NCBI GenBank assembly: GCA_036417435.1
Contig: CM070910.1
Coordinates: 81,824,784-81,888,783 of the forward strand
Direction of reading: 5' to 3'
Origin: Inia geoffrensis
Taxonomy: Eukaryota > Chordata > Mammalia > Artiodactyla > Iniidae
DNA: 64,000 bases
Shown here: in pieces, positions 36,456-50,343 of the stretch
Numbering within the stretch: position 1 is the first letter of the stretch
How the letters are laid out: every line of letters begins with the position of its first letter
The notes under the pieces: model-generated
Seen by the model: only the letters and a program-made list of their open reading frames with translations
The model's database searches: none
What the model was told of the DNA's origin: nothing
Program-made: the position numbers and the translations under genes

Positions 36456-38191
36456 TTGGCCAAAAAGTGCGTATGCGTTTTTTCCTGAATATATTCAGGA
36501 AAAAACGCATACGCCCTTTTTGGCCAAGTGCATCACTGTCGAACTGCTGCCTCTTTTCCTACGATTTCAGAGCAATTCTTATCTACCACCTGATATCTGT
36601 TTTCTGCAATTCTGTGTCGTGTTCAAGTCCTCTTCAAAGTCTTCCTTCAATAAGTTTTTGGATGATAGGGGTCATTTGGAACTCCGCAGGATTGTGAGTT
36701 ACAGTGCCAAAAATCTCCTTTTCTCAACTCGCTTCCTTGTGAGCTGACCGCAAACCCGAATAATTGCTTCAGGCCCTAATCTCGTGCCGGCATGGCACGC
36801 TGAGCCTTTGGTGAATTCTTCTTCCTGTAGGGAAATCATCGTTCAATGTGCCCGTCTAAACACATCGAGTTAGCCGCTCATTGGTTCTCCTTATTCCTGC
36901 TCATCTTCCACAGAAATTGCAAACTGTGCCAAACAAGAGGTCAAAGGCACTGACTCTCCAAGTGGGGAGAATGTTAATATCGCATCTGGAAAGGCGAACT
37001 CGAGTACCAGGGGGGGAAAATGGCGATGAATTTTAGAAATTTTGCCTGATCACTTCGTGGACCATATTCTGGGTTTTCCATGCATATTTTAGCTGAAGGA
37101 TAAATCCCTTAAACGTGGAGATTTGGGACCCGTGGAATGGGAATCATGCACCATTACCTCAGAGGGTCTGCATTCCCTCACCAATAGTATCAGCCCCAAG
37201 TGTCCAGCCTTATCTCTCCCCCAGCTGTGGATGTAGAGGTGGTAAATCCAAGATTTCTCGCAAGACCTCAAGGACTTATTTAAGAATTTCTCTCTATTTC
37301 ACAGTCCTTGTGCTTTCTTTTTCAAATTTATATTTATAAGGGGATTTAGATTATTTACACTGCTGTGTGTATGCTGCTGTACACAAGTGATTTTCTTATG
37401 GAGACCTATAAATTTATGGGTTTTAAGTTTCTTCACAGTCTGGTATATTCCTAGGTTTTGAATACGGGGTGTTGAGTCGATTTGGTTGAGCAAGGAGTAG
37501 GTCTTGTCTAATATATATTTGGCTTATGGAATGGTATCTGTCCTAATGTCCATCTCTTGTTTTAAGCAGCCTCCCCACTCTCCTTTGACCTTAAGCAAGC
37601 ATAAATTTCTTTTGTAAATGTGAGACTCTGTTGTGTTTTGAAATTCAGTTCATGCGTATTCGTGTTTCCATTCACGGTATTAGTGATATCTTATGATGTT
37701 TCTTTTTCTGTGTGACTTATTTCACTTAGAATCATCGTAACTAAATCCACTCATTATGCTGCTGCTGGTCTGTGGCCATTGATTTCATTGTTGAGTGATA
37801 TTCCATTGTAGGGATGTACCACAACTTCTATATCCATTTTTCTCTTTCTGGGCTATTGAAGTTGTACCATAGTCAAGGTTCCCGTACACAGAGCAGCCCC
37901 AAACTTTGGTGTGGCTCTGTCTTTTTCATTTAAATTTTCAGAATCTATAGCACCATAAGTGGAAGTGCCCTAGGCTCTCTAGCTTGGTTTTTTCTTTGTT
38001 CCAGGAAACACCATCCACTTCTCCAGAGTGGCTGTTGGCAATTTACATCCCGCCCATCAGCAAAACAAGGCTGCCGGTTCTCCATGGCCTGTCCTGCCTC
38101 AATGGATTTTACATTTTTTTCGGAGGGCCCTTTTGATCGGTGGGAAGAGAGACTTCCTTGTAGTGCGGATTTCCATTGCAGGCTTGCTTGG
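36456..38191 (+). repeat. Monomer M21, class c
   Basis: Length 1,736 bp and nearly identical to M20, so probably a one-monomer duplication. The tail from about 37500 switches to the e/d class (TTGTTTTAAGCAGCC, AAATTCAG, CGTATTCGTG, CATTCACGG, GCTGCTGCTGG). Confidence 0.95.
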
Positions 38192-39927
38192 TTGGCCAAA
38201 AAGTGCGTATGCGTTTTTTCCTGAATATATTCAGGAAAAAACGCATACGCCCTTTTTGGCCAAGAGCATCACTGTCGAACTGCTGCCTCTTTTCCTACGA
38301 TTTCAGAGCAATTCTTATCTACCACCTGATATCTGTTTTCTGCAATTCTGTGTCGTGTTCAAGTCCTCTTCAAAGTCTTCCTTCAATAAGTTTTTGGATG
38401 ATAGGGGTCATTTGGAACTCCGCAGGATTGTGAGTTACAGTGCCAAAAATCTCCTTTTCTCAACTCGCTTCCTTGTGAGCTGACCGCAAACCCGAATAAT
38501 TGCTTCAGGCCCTAATCTCGTGCCGGCATGGCACGCTGAGCCTTTGGTGAATTCTTCTTCCTGTAGGGAAATCATCGTTCAATGTGCCCGTCTAAACACA
38601 TCGAGTTAGCCGCTCATTGGTTCTCCTTATTCCTGCTCATCTTCCACAGAAATTGCAAACTGTGCCAAACAAGAGGTCAAAGGCACTGACTCTCCAAGTG
38701 GGGAGAATGTTAATATCGCATCTGGAAAGGCGAACTCGAGTACCAGGGGGGGAAAATGGCGATGAATTTTAGAAATTTTGCCTGATCACTTCGTGGACCA
38801 TATTCTGGGTTTTCCATGCATATTTTAGCTGAAGGATAAATCCCTTAAACGTGGAGATTTGGGACCCGTGGAATGGGAATCATGCACCATTAGCTCAGAG
38901 GGTCTGCATTCCCTCACCAATAGTATCAGCCCCAAGTGTCCAGCCTTATCTCTCCCCCAGCTGTGGATGTAGAGGTGGTAAATCCAAGATTTCTCGCAAG
39001 ACCTCAAGGACTTATTTAAGAATTTCTCTCTATTTCACAGTCCTTGTGCTTTCTTTTTCAAATTTATATTTATAAGGGGATTTAGATTATTTACACTGCT
39101 GTGTGTATGCTGCTGTACACAAGTGATTTTCTTATGGAGACCTATAAATTTATGGGTTTTAAGTTTCTTCACAGTCTGGTATATTCCTAGGTTTTGAATA
39201 CGGGGTGTTGAGTCGATTTGGTTGAGCAAGGAGTAGGTCTTGTCTAATATATATTTGGCTTATGGAATGGTATCTGTCCTAATGTCCATCTCTTGTTTTA
39301 AGCAGCCTCCCCACTCTCCTTTGACCTTAAGCAAGCATAAATTTCTTTTGTAAATGTGAGACTCTGTTGTGTTTTGAAATTCAGTTCATGCGTATTCGTG
39401 TTTCCATTCACGGTATTAGTGATATCTTATGATGTTTCTTTTTCTGTGTGACTTATTTCACTTAGAATCATCGTAACTAAATCCACTCATTATGCTGCTG
39501 CTGGTCTGTGGCCATTGATTTCATTGTTGAGTGATATTCCATTGTAGGGATGTACCACAACTTCTATATCCATTTTTCTCTTTCTGGGCTATTGAAGTTG
39601 TACCATAGTCAAGGTTCCCGTACACAGAGCAGCCCCAAACTTTGGTGTGGCTCTGTCTTTTTCATTTAAATTTTCAGAATCTATAGCACCATAAGTGGAA
39701 GTGCCCTAGGCTCTCTAGCTTGGTTTTTTCTTTGTTCCAGGAAACACCATCCACTTCTCCAGAGTGGCTGTTGGCAATTTACATCCCGCCCATCAGCAAA
39801 ACAAGGCTGCCGGTTCTCCATGGCCTGTCCTGCCTCAATGGATTTTACATTTTTTTCGGAGGGCCCTTTTGATCGGTGGGAAGGGAGACTTCCTTGTAGT
39901 GCGGATTTCCATTGCAGGCTTGCTTGG
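38192..39927 (+). repeat. Monomer M22, class e
   Basis: Length 1,736 bp. A mosaic: a class c palindrome (AAAAAGTGCG) and head, AAGAGCATC private, GATTAGCTCAG tail (38891) shared with M27 and M28, and a class d end (CATTCACGG, CTCAATGGATTTTAC). Confidence 0.95.
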
Positions 39928-41663
39928 TTGGCCAAAAAGGGCGTATGCGTTTTTTCCTGAACATATTCAGGAAAAAACGCATACGCCCTTTTTGGCCAAG
40001 TGCATCACTGTCGAACTGCTGCCTCTTTTCCTACGATTTCAGAGCAATTCTTATCTACCACCTGATATCTGTTTTCTGCAATTCTGTGTCGTGTTCAAGT
40101 CCTCTTCACAGTCTTCCTTCAATAAATTTTTGGATGATAGGGGTCATTTGGAACTCCGCAGGATTGTGAGTTACAGTGCCAAAAATCTCCTTTTCTCAAC
40201 TCGCTTTCATGTGAGCTGACCGCAAACCCGAATAATTGCTTCAGGCCCTAATCTCGTGCCGGCATGGCACGCTGAGCCTTTGGTGAATTCTTCTTCCTGT
40301 AGGGATATCATCGTTCAGTGTGCCCGTCCAAACACATCGAGTTAGCCGCTCATTGGTTTTCCTTATTTCTGCTCATCTTCCACAGAAACTGCAAACTGTG
40401 CCAAACAAGAGGTCAAAGGCACTGACTCTCCAAGTGGGGAGAATGTTAATATCGCATCTGGAAAGGCGAACTCGAGTAGCAGGGGGGGAAAATGGCGATG
40501 AATTTTAGAAATTTTGCCTGATCACTTCGTGGACCATATTCTGGGTTTTCCATGCATATTTTAGCTGAAGGATAAATCCCTTAAACTTGGAGATTTGGGA
40601 CCCGTGGAATGGGAATCATGCACCATTACCTCAGAGGGTCTGCATTCCCTCACCAATAGTATCAGCCCCAAGTGTCCAGCCTTATCTGTCCGCCAGCTGT
40701 GGATGTAGAGGTGGTAAATCCAATATTTCTCGCAAGACTTCAAGGACTTATTTAAGAATTTCTCTCTATTTCACAGTCCTTGTGCTTTCTTTTTCAAATT
40801 TATTTTTATAATGGGATTTAGCTTATTTACACTGCTGTGTGTATGCTGCTGTACACAAGTGATTTTCTTATGGAGACATATAAATGTATGGGTTTTAAGT
40901 TTCTTCACAGTCAGGTTTATTCCTAGGTTTTGTATACGGGGTGTTGAGTTGATTTGGTTGAGCGAGGAGTAGGTCTTGTCTAATATATATTTGGCTTATG
41001 GAATGGTAACTGTCCTAATGTCCATCTCTGGTTTTATGCAGCCTCCCCACTCTCCTTTGACCTTAAGCAAGCATAAATTTCTTTTGTAAATGTGAGACTC
41101 TGCTGTGTTTTGAAATGCAGTTCATGCGTAGTCGTGTTTCCATTCCCGGTATTAGTGATATCTTATGATGTTTCTTTTTCTGTGTGACTTATTTCACTTA
41201 GAATCATCGTAACTAAATCCACGCATTATGCTGCTACTGGTCTGTGGCCATTGATTTCATTGTTGAGTGATATTCCATTGTAGGGATGTACCACAACTTC
41301 TATATCCATTTTTCTCTTTCTGGGCTATTGAAGTTGTACCATAGTCAAGGTTCCCGTACACAGAGCAGCCCCAAATTTTGGTGTGGCTCTGTCTTTTTCA
41401 TTTAAATTTTCCGAATCTATAGCACCATAAGTGGAAGTGCCCTAGGCTCTCTAGCTTGTTTTTTTCTTTGTTCCAGGAAACACCATCCACTTCTCCAGAG
41501 TGGCTGTTGGCAATTTACATCCCGCCCATCAGCATAACTAGGCTGCCGGTTCTCCATGGCCTTTCCTGCCTCTCTGGATTTTACATTATTTTCGGAGGGC
41601 CCTTTTGATCGGTGGGAAGTGAGACTTCCTTGTAGTGCGGATTTCCATTGCAGGCTTGCTTGG
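39928..41663 (+). repeat. Monomer M23, class d
   Basis: Length 1,736 bp. Centre of the palindrome is GAACATATTC. TTTCATGTGAGC, GGGATATCATC, TTTTCCTTATTTCTGC, GAGTAGCAGG, AAACTTGGAG and CCAATATTTC define the class. From about 40746 it joins the sequence at the end of M17 and starts the second copy of the block. Confidence 0.95.
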
Positions 41664-43399
41664 TTGGCCAAAAAGGGCATATGCGTTTTTTCCTGAATAT
41701 ATTCAGGAAAAAATGCATACGCCCTTTTTGGCCAATTGCATCACTGTCGAAATGCTGCCTCTTTTCCTACGATTTCAGAGCAATTCTTATCTACCGCCTG
41801 ATATCTGTTTTCTGCAATTTTGTGTCGTGTTCAAGTCCTCTTCACAGTCTTCCTTCAATAGATTTTTGGATGATAGGGGTCATTTGGAACTCCGCAGGAT
41901 TGTGAGTTACAGTGCCAAAAATCTCCTTTTGTCAACTCGCTTTTTTGTGAGCTGACCGCAAACCTGAATAATTGCTTCAGGCCCTAATCTCGTTCTGGCA
42001 CGGCACGCTGAGCCTTTGGTCAATTCTTCTTCTTGTAGGGAAATCATCGTTCAATGTGCCCGTCCAAACACATCGAGTTAGCCGCTCATTGGTTCTCCTT
42101 ATTCCTGCTCATCTTCCACAGAAATTGCAAACTGTGCCGAACAAGAGGTCAAAGGCACTGACTCTCGAAATGGGGAGAATGTTAATATCGCATCTGGAAA
42201 GGCGAACTCGAGTACCAGGGGGGGAAAATGGTGATGAACTTTAGAAATTTTCCCTGATCACTTTGTGGACCATATTCTGGGTTTTCCATGCATATTTTAG
42301 ATGAAGGATAAATTCCTTAAACGTGGAGATTTGGGACCCGTGGAATGGGAATCATGCACCATTACCTCAGAGGGTCTGCATTCCCTCACCAATAGAATCA
42401 GCCCCAAGTGTCCAGCCTTATCTCTCCCCCAGCTGTGGATGTAGATGTGGTAAATCCAAGATTTCTTGCAAGACCTCAAGGAGTTATTTAAGAATTACTC
42501 TCTATTTCACAGTCCTTGTGCTTTCTTTTTCAAATTTATTTTTATAAGGGGATTTAGATTATTTACACTGCTGTGTGTATGCTGCTGTACACAAGTGATT
42601 TTCTTATGGAGACCTATAAGTGTATGGGTTTTAAGTTTCTTCACAGTCAGGTTTATTCCTAGGTTTTGAATACGGGGTGTTGAGTCGATTTGGTTGAGCA
42701 AGGAGTAGGTCTTGTCTGATATATATTTGGCTTATGGAATGGTATCTGTCCTAATGTCCATCTCTGGTTTTATGCAGCCTCCCCACTCTCCTTGGACCTT
42801 AAGCAAGCATAAATTTCTTTTGTAAATGTGAGACCCTGTTGTGTTTTGAAATGCAGTTCATACGTAGTCGTGTTTCCATTCCCGGTATTAGTGATATCTT
42901 ATGATGTTTCTTCATCTGTGTGACTTATTTCACTTAGAGTCATCGTAACTAAATCCACTCATTATGCTGCTACTGGTCTGTGGCCATTGATTTCATTGTT
43001 GAGTGATATTCCATTGTAGGGATATACCACAACTTTTATATCCAGTTTTCTCTTTCTGGGCTATTGAAGTTGAACCATAGTCAAGGTTCCCGTACACAGA
43101 GCAGCCCCAAACTTTGGTGTGGCTCTGTCTTTTTCATTTAAATTTTCCGAATCTATAGCACCATAAGTGGAAGTGCCCTAGGCTCTCTAGCTTGGTTTTT
43201 TCTTTGTTCCAGGAAACACCATCCACTTCTCCAGAGTGGCTGTTGGCAATTTCCATCCCGCCCATCAGCATAACAAGGCTGCCGGTTCTCCATGGCCTGT
43301 CTTGCCTCTCTGGATTTTACATTTTTTTCGGAGGGCCCTTTTGATCGGTGGGAAGAGAGACTTCCTTGTAGTGCGGATTTCCATTGCAGGCTTGCTTGG
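41664..43399 (+). repeat. Monomer M24, class a
   Basis: Length 1,736 bp. Copy of M18 at +10,416 bp with only a few differences (ATAAATTCC for ATAAAATCC; TTTCTTGCAAG for TTTCTCGCAAG; CTCCTTGG for CTACTTGG). Confidence 0.95.
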
Positions 43400-45135
43400 T
43401 TGGCCAAAAAGGGCGTATGCGTTTTTTCCTGAATATATTCAGGAAAAAACGCATACGCCCTTTTTCGCCAAGTGCCTCACTGTCGAACTGCTGCCTCTTT
43501 TCCTACGATTTCAGAGCAATTCTTATCTACCACCTGATATCTGTTTTCTGCAATTCTGTGTCGTGTTCAAGTCCTCTTCAAAGTCTTCCTTCAATAAGTT
43601 TTTGGATGATAGGGGTCATTTGGAACTCCGCAGGATTGTGAGTTACAGTGCCAAAAATCTCCTTTTCTCAACTCGCTTCCTTGTGAGCTGACCGTAAACC
43701 CGAATAATTGCTTCAGGCCCTAATCTCGTTCTGGCATGGCACGCTGAGCCTTTGGTGAATTCTTCTTCCTGTAGGGAAATCATCGTTCAATGTGCCCGTC
43801 TAAACACATCGAGTTAGCCGCTCATTGGTTCTCCTTATTCCTGCTCATCTTCCACAGAAATTGCAAACTGTGCCAAACAAGAGGTCAAAGGCACTGACTC
43901 TCCAAGTGGGGAGAATGTTAATATCGCATCTGGAAAGGCGAACTCGAGTACCAGGGGGGGAAAATGGCGATGAATTTTAGAAATTTTGCCTGATCACTTC
44001 GTGGACCATATTCTGGGTTTTCCATGCATATTTTAGCTGAAGGATAAATCCCTTAAACGTGGAGATTTGGGACCCGTGGAATGGGAATCATGCACCATTT
44101 GCTCAGAGGGTCTGCATTCCCTCACCAATAGTATCAGCCCCAAGTGTCCAGCCTTATCTCTCCCCCAGCTGTGGATGTAGAAGTGGTAAATCCATGATTT
44201 CTCGCAAGACCTCAAGGACTTATTTAAGAATTTCTCTCTATTTCACAGTCCTTGTGCTTTCTTTTTCAAATTTATATTTATAAGGGGATTTAGATTATTT
44301 ACACTGCTGTGTGTATGCTGCTGTACACAAGTGATTTTCTTATGGAGACCTATAAATTTATGGGTTTTAAGTTTCTTCACAGTCAGGTATATTCCTAGGT
44401 TTTGAATACGGGGTGTTGAGTCGATTTGGTTGAGCAAGGAGTAGGTCTTGTCTGATATATATTTGGCTTATGGAATGGTATCTGTCCTAATGTCCATCTC
44501 TGGTTTTATGCAGCCTCCCCACTCTCCTTGGACCTTAAGCAAGCATAAATTTCTTTTGTAAATGTGAGACCCTGTTGTGTTTTGAAATGCAGTTCATACG
44601 TAGTCGTGTTTCCATTCCCGGTATTAGTGATATCTTATGATGTTTCTTCATCTGTGTGACTTATTTCACTTAGAGTCATCGTAACTAAATCCACTCATTA
44701 TGCTGCTACTGGTCTGTGGCCATTGATTTCATTGTTGAGTGATATTCCATTGTAGGGATATACCACAACTTTTATATCCAGTTTTCTCTTTCTGGGCTAT
44801 TGAAGTTGAACCATAGTCAAGGTTCCCGTACACAGAGCAGCCCCAAACTTTGGTGTGGCTCTGTCTTTTTCATTTAAATTTTCCGAATCTATAGCACCAT
44901 AAGTGGAAGTGCCCAAGGCTCTCTAGCTTGGTTTTTTCTTTGTTCCAGGAAACACCATCCACTTCTCCAGAGTGGCTGTTGGCAATTTCCATCCCGCCCA
45001 TCAGCATAACAAGGCTGCCGGTTCTCCATGGCCTGTCTTGCCTCTCTGGATTTTACATTTTTTTCGGAGGGCCCTTTTGATCGGTGGGAAGAGAGACTTC
45101 CTTGTAGTGCGGATTTCCATTGCAGGCTTGCTTGG
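43400..45135 (+). repeat. Monomer M25, class b
   Basis: Length 1,736 bp. Copy of M19 at +10,416 bp, differing at CCGTAAACC (43693) and GTAGAAGTGG (44179). Confidence 0.95.
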
Positions 45136-46871
45136 TTGGCCAAAAAGTGCGTATGCGTTTTTTCCTGAATATATTCAGGAAAAAACGCATACGCCCTTTT
45201 TGGCCAAGTGCATCACTGTCGAACTGCTGCCTCTTTTCCTACGATTTCAGAGCAATTCTTATCTACCACCTGATATCTGTTTTCTGCAATTCTGTGTCGT
45301 GTTCAAGTCCTCTTCAAAGTCTTCCTTCAATAAGTTTTTGGATGATAGGGGTCATTTGGAACTCCGCAGGATTGTGAGTTACAGTGCCAAAAATCTCCTT
45401 TTCTCAACTCGCTTCCTTGTGAGCTGACCGCAAACCCGAATAATTGCTTCAGGCCCTAATCTCGTGCCGGCATGGCACGCTGAGCCTTTGGTGAATTCTT
45501 CTTCCTGTAGGGAAATCATCGTTCAATGTGCCCGTCTAAACACATCGAGTTAGCCGCTCATTGGTTCTCCTTATTCCTGCTCATCTTCCACAGAAATTGC
45601 AAACTGTGCCAAACAAGAGGTCAAAGGCACTGACTCTCCAAGTGGGGAGAATGTTAATATCGCATCTGGAAAGGCGAACTCGAGTACCAGGGGGGGAAAA
45701 TGGCGATGAATTTTAGAAATTTTGCCTGATCACTTCGTGGACCATATTCTGGGTTTTCCATGCATATTTTAGCTGAAGGATAAATCCCTTAAACGTGGAG
45801 ATTTGGGACCCGTGGAATGGGAATCATGCACCATTACCTCAGAGGGTCTGCATTCCCTCACCAATAGTATCAGCCCCAAGTGTCCAGCCTTATCTCTCCC
45901 CCAGCTGTGGATGTAGAGGTGGTAAATCCAAGATTTCTCGCAAGACCTCAAGGACTTATTTAAGAATTTCTCTCTATTTCACAGTCCTTGTGCTTTCTTT
46001 TTCAAATTTATATTTATAAGGGGATTTAGATTATTTACACTGCTGTGTGTATGCTGCTGTACACAAGTGATTTTCTTATGGAGACCTATAAATTTATGGG
46101 TTTTAAGTTTCTTCACAGTCTGGTATATTCCTAGGTTTTGAATACGGGGTGTTGAGTCGATTTGGTTGAGCAAGGAGTAGGTCTTGTCTAATATATATTT
46201 GGCTTATGGAATGGTATCTGTCCTAATGTCCATCTCTTGTTTTAAGCAGCCTCCCCACTCTCCTTTGACCTTAAGCAAGCATAAATTTCTTTTGTAAATG
46301 TGAGACTCTGTTGTGTTTTGAAATGCAGTTCATGCGTATTCGTGTTTCCATTCACGGTATTAGTGATATCTTATGATGTTTCTTTTTCTGTGTGACTTAT
46401 TTCACTTAGAATCATCGTAACTAAATCCACTCATTATGCTGCTGCTGGTCTGTGGCCATTGATTTCATTGTTGAGTGATATTCCATTGTAGGGATGTACC
46501 ACAACTTCTATATCCATTTTTCTCTTTCTGGGCTATTGAAGTTGTACCATAGTCAAGGTTCCCGTACACAGAGCAGCCCCAAACTTTGGTGTGGCTCTGT
46601 CTTTTTCATTTAAATTTTCAGAATCTATAGCACCATAAGTGGAAGTGCCCTAGGCTCTCTAGCTTGGTTTTTTCTTTGTTCCAGGAAACACCATCCACTT
46701 CTCCAGAGTGGCTGTTGGCAATTTACATCCCGCCCATCAGCAAAACAAGGCTGCCGGTTCTCCATGGCCTGTCCTGCCTCAATGGATTTTACATTTTTTT
46801 CGGAGGGCCCTTTTGATCGGTGGGAAGGGAGACTTCCTTGTAGTGCGGATTTCCATTGCAGGCTTGCTTGG
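45136..46871 (+). repeat. Monomer M26, class c
   Basis: Length 1,736 bp. Copy of M20 at +10,416 bp. Its tail from about 46180 passes directly to the d class, so the second c and the e monomer of the first round are skipped here. Confidence 0.95.
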
Positions 46872-48607
46872 TTGGCCAAAAAGGGCGTATGCGTTTTTTC
46901 CTGAACATATTCAGGAAAAAACGCTTACGCCCTTTTTGGCCAAGTGCATCACTGTCGAACTGCTGCCTCTTTTCCTACGATTTCAGAGCAATTCTTATCT
47001 ACCACCTGATATCTGTTTTCTGCAATTCTGTGTCGTGTTCAAGTCCTCTTCACAGTCTTCCTTCAATAAATTTTTGGATGATAGGGGTCATTTGGAACTC
47101 CGCAGGGTTGTGAGTTACAGTGCCAAAAATCTCCTTTTCTCAACTCGCTTTCATGTGAGCTGACCGCAAACCCGAATAATTGCTTCAGGCCCTAATCTCG
47201 TGCCGGCATGGCACGCTGAGCCTTTGGTGAATTCTTCTTCCTGTAGGGATATCATCGTTCAGTGTGCCCGTCCAAACACATCGAGTTAGCCGCTCATTGG
47301 TTTTCCTTATTTCTGCTCATCTTCCACAGAAACTGCAAACTGTGCCAAACAAGAGGTCAAAGGCACTGACTCTCCAAGTGGGGAGAATGTTAATATCGCA
47401 TCTGGAAAGGCGAACTCGAGTAGCAGGGGGGGAAAATGGCGATGAATTTTAGAAATTTTGCCTGATCACTTCGTGGACCATATTCTGGGTTTTCCATGCA
47501 TATTTTAGCTGAAGGATAAATCCCTTAAACTTGGAGATTTGGGACCCGTGGAATGGGAATCATGCACCATTAGCTCAGAGGGTCTGCATTCCCTCACCAA
47601 TAGTATCAGCCCCAAGTGTCCAGCCTTATCTGTCCCCCAGCTGTGGATGTAGAGGTGGTAAATCCAATATTTCTCGCAAGACTTCAAGGACTTATTTAAG
47701 AATTTCTCTCTATTTCACAGTCCTTGTGCTTTCTTTTTCAAATTTATTTTTATAAGGGGATTTAGATTATTTACACTGCTGTGTGTATGCTGCTGTACAC
47801 AAGTGATTTTCTTATGGAGACCTATAAATGTATGGGTTTTAAGTTTCTTCACAGTCAGGTTTATTCCTAGGTTTTGAATACGGGGTGTTGAGTCGATTTG
47901 GTTGAGCAAGGAGTAGGTCTTGTCTGATATATATTTGGCTTATGGAATGGTATCTGTCCTAATGTCCATCTCTGGTTTTATGCAGCCTCCCCACTCTCCT
48001 TGGACCTTAAGCAAGCATAAATTTCTTTTGTAAATGTGAGACCCTGTTGTGTTTTGAAATGCAGTTCATACGTAGTCGTGTTTCCATTCCCGGTATTAGT
48101 GATATCTTATGATGTTTCTTCATCTGTGTGACTTATTTCACTTAGAGTCATCGTAACTAAATCCACTCATTATGCTGCTACTGGTCTGTGGCCATTGATT
48201 TCATTGTTGAGTGATATTCCATTGTAGGGATATACCACAACTTTTATATCCAGTTTTCTCTTTCTGGGCTATTGAAGTTGAACCATAGTCAAGGTTCCCG
48301 TACACAGAGCAGCCCCAAACTTTGGTGTGGCTCTGTCTTTTTCATTTAAATTTTCCGAATCTATAGCACCATAAGTGGAAGTGCCCTAGGCTCTCTAGCT
48401 TGGTTTTTTCTTTGTTCCAGGAAACACCATCCACTTCTCCAGAGTGGCTGTTGGCAATTTCCATCCCGCCCATCAGCATAACAAGGCTGCCGGTTCTCCA
48501 TGGCCTGTCTTGCCTCTCTGGATTTTACATTTTTTTCGGAGGGCCCTTTTGATCGGTGGGAAGAGAGACTTCCTTGTAGTGCGGATTTCCATTGCAGGCT
48601 TGCTTGG
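46872..48607 (+). repeat. Monomer M27, class d variant
   Basis: Length 1,736 bp. Two palindrome changes (centre GAACAT; AAACGCTTACG). CAGGGTTGTG private. It has the d-class AAACTTGGAG and CCAATATTTC but also TTAGCTCAG and TGTCCCCCAG as in e and M28, a short patch consistent with gene conversion. Confidence 0.95.
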
Positions 48608-50343
48608 TTGGCCAAAAAGTGCGTATGCGTTTTTTCCTGAATATATTCAGGAAAAAACGCATACGCCCTTTTTGGCCAAGTGCATCACTGTCGAACTGCT
48701 GCCTCTTTTCCTACGATTTCAGAGCAATTCTTATCTACCACCTGATATCTGTTTTCTGCAATTCTGTGTCGTGTTCAAGTCCTCTTCAAAGTCTTCCTTC
48801 AATAAGTTTTTGGATGATAGGGGTCATTTGGAACTCCGCAGGATTGTGAGTTACAGTGCCAAAAATCTCCTTTTCTCAACTCGCTTCCTTGTGAGCTGAC
48901 CGCAAACCCGAATAATTGCTTCAGGCCCTAATCTCGTGCCGGCATGGCACGCTGAGCCTTTGGTGAATTCTTCTTCCTGTAGGGAAATCATCGTTCAATG
49001 TGCCCGTCTAAACACATCGAGTTAGCCGCTCATTGGTTCTCCTTATTCCTGCTCATCTTCCACAGAAATTGCAAACTGTGCCAAACAAGAGGTCAAAGGC
49101 ACTGACTCTCCAAGTGGGGAGAATGTTAATATCGCATCTGGAAAGGCGAACTCGAGTACCAGGGGGGGAAAATGGCGATGAATTTTAGAAATTTTGCCTG
49201 ATCACTTCGTGGACCATATTCTGGGTTTTCCATGCATATTTTAGGTGAAGGATAAATCCCTTAAACGTGGAGATTTGGGACCCGTGGAATGGGAATCATG
49301 CACCATTAGCTCAGAGGGTCTGCATTCCCTCACCAATAGTATCAGCCCCAAGTGTCCAGCCTTATCTCTCCCCCAGCTGTGGATGTAGAGGTGGTAAATC
49401 CAAGATTTCTCGCAAGACCTCAAGGACTTATTTAAGAATTTCTCTCTATTTCACAGTACTTGTGCTTTCTTTTTCAAATTTATATTTATAAGGGGATTTA
49501 GATTATTTACACTGCTGTGTGTATGCTGCTGTACACAAGTGATTTTCTTATGGAGACCTATAAATTTATGGGTTTTAAGTTTCTTCACAGTCTGGTATAT
49601 TCCTAGGTTTTGAATACGGGGTGTTGAGTCGATTTGGTTGAGCAAGGAGTAGGTCTTGTCTAATATATATTTGGCTTATGGAATGGTATCTGTCCTAATG
49701 TCCATCTCTTGTTTTAAGCAGCCTCCCCACTCTCCTTTGACCTTAAGCAAGCATAAATTTCTTTTGTAAATGTGAGACTCTGTTGTGTTTTGAAATTCAG
49801 TTCATGCGTATTCGTGTTTCCATTCACGGTATTAGTGATATCTTATGATGTTTCTTTTTCTGTGTGACTTATTTCACTTAGAATCATCGTAACTAAATCC
49901 ACTCATTATGCTGCTGCTGGTCTGTGGCCATTGATTTCATTGTTGAGTGATATTCCATTGTAGGGATGTACCACAACTTCTATATCCATTTTTCTCTTTC
50001 TGGGCTATTGAAGTTGTACCATAGTCAAGGTTCCCGTACACAGAGCAGCCCCAAACTTTGGTGTGGCTCTGTCTTTTTCATTTAAATTTTCAGAATCTAT
50101 AGCACCATAAGTGGAAGTGCCCTAGGCTCTCTAGCTTGGTTTTTTCTTTGTTCCAGGAAACACCATCCACTTCTCCAGAGTGGCTGTTGGCAATTTACAT
50201 CCCGCCCATCAGCAAAACAAGGCTGCCGGTTCTCCATGGCCTGTCCTGCCTCAATGGATTTTACATTTTTTTCGGAGGGCCCTTTTGATCGGTGGGAAGG
50301 GAGACTTCCTTGTAGTGCGGATTTCCATTGCAGGCTTGCTTGG
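48608..50343 (+). repeat. Monomer M28, class c
   Basis: Length 1,736 bp. AAAAAGTGCG palindrome. Private TTTTAGGTGAAGG (49242) and CACAGTACTTG (49456). TTAGCTCAG as in M22. Its end is class d. Confidence 0.95.
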
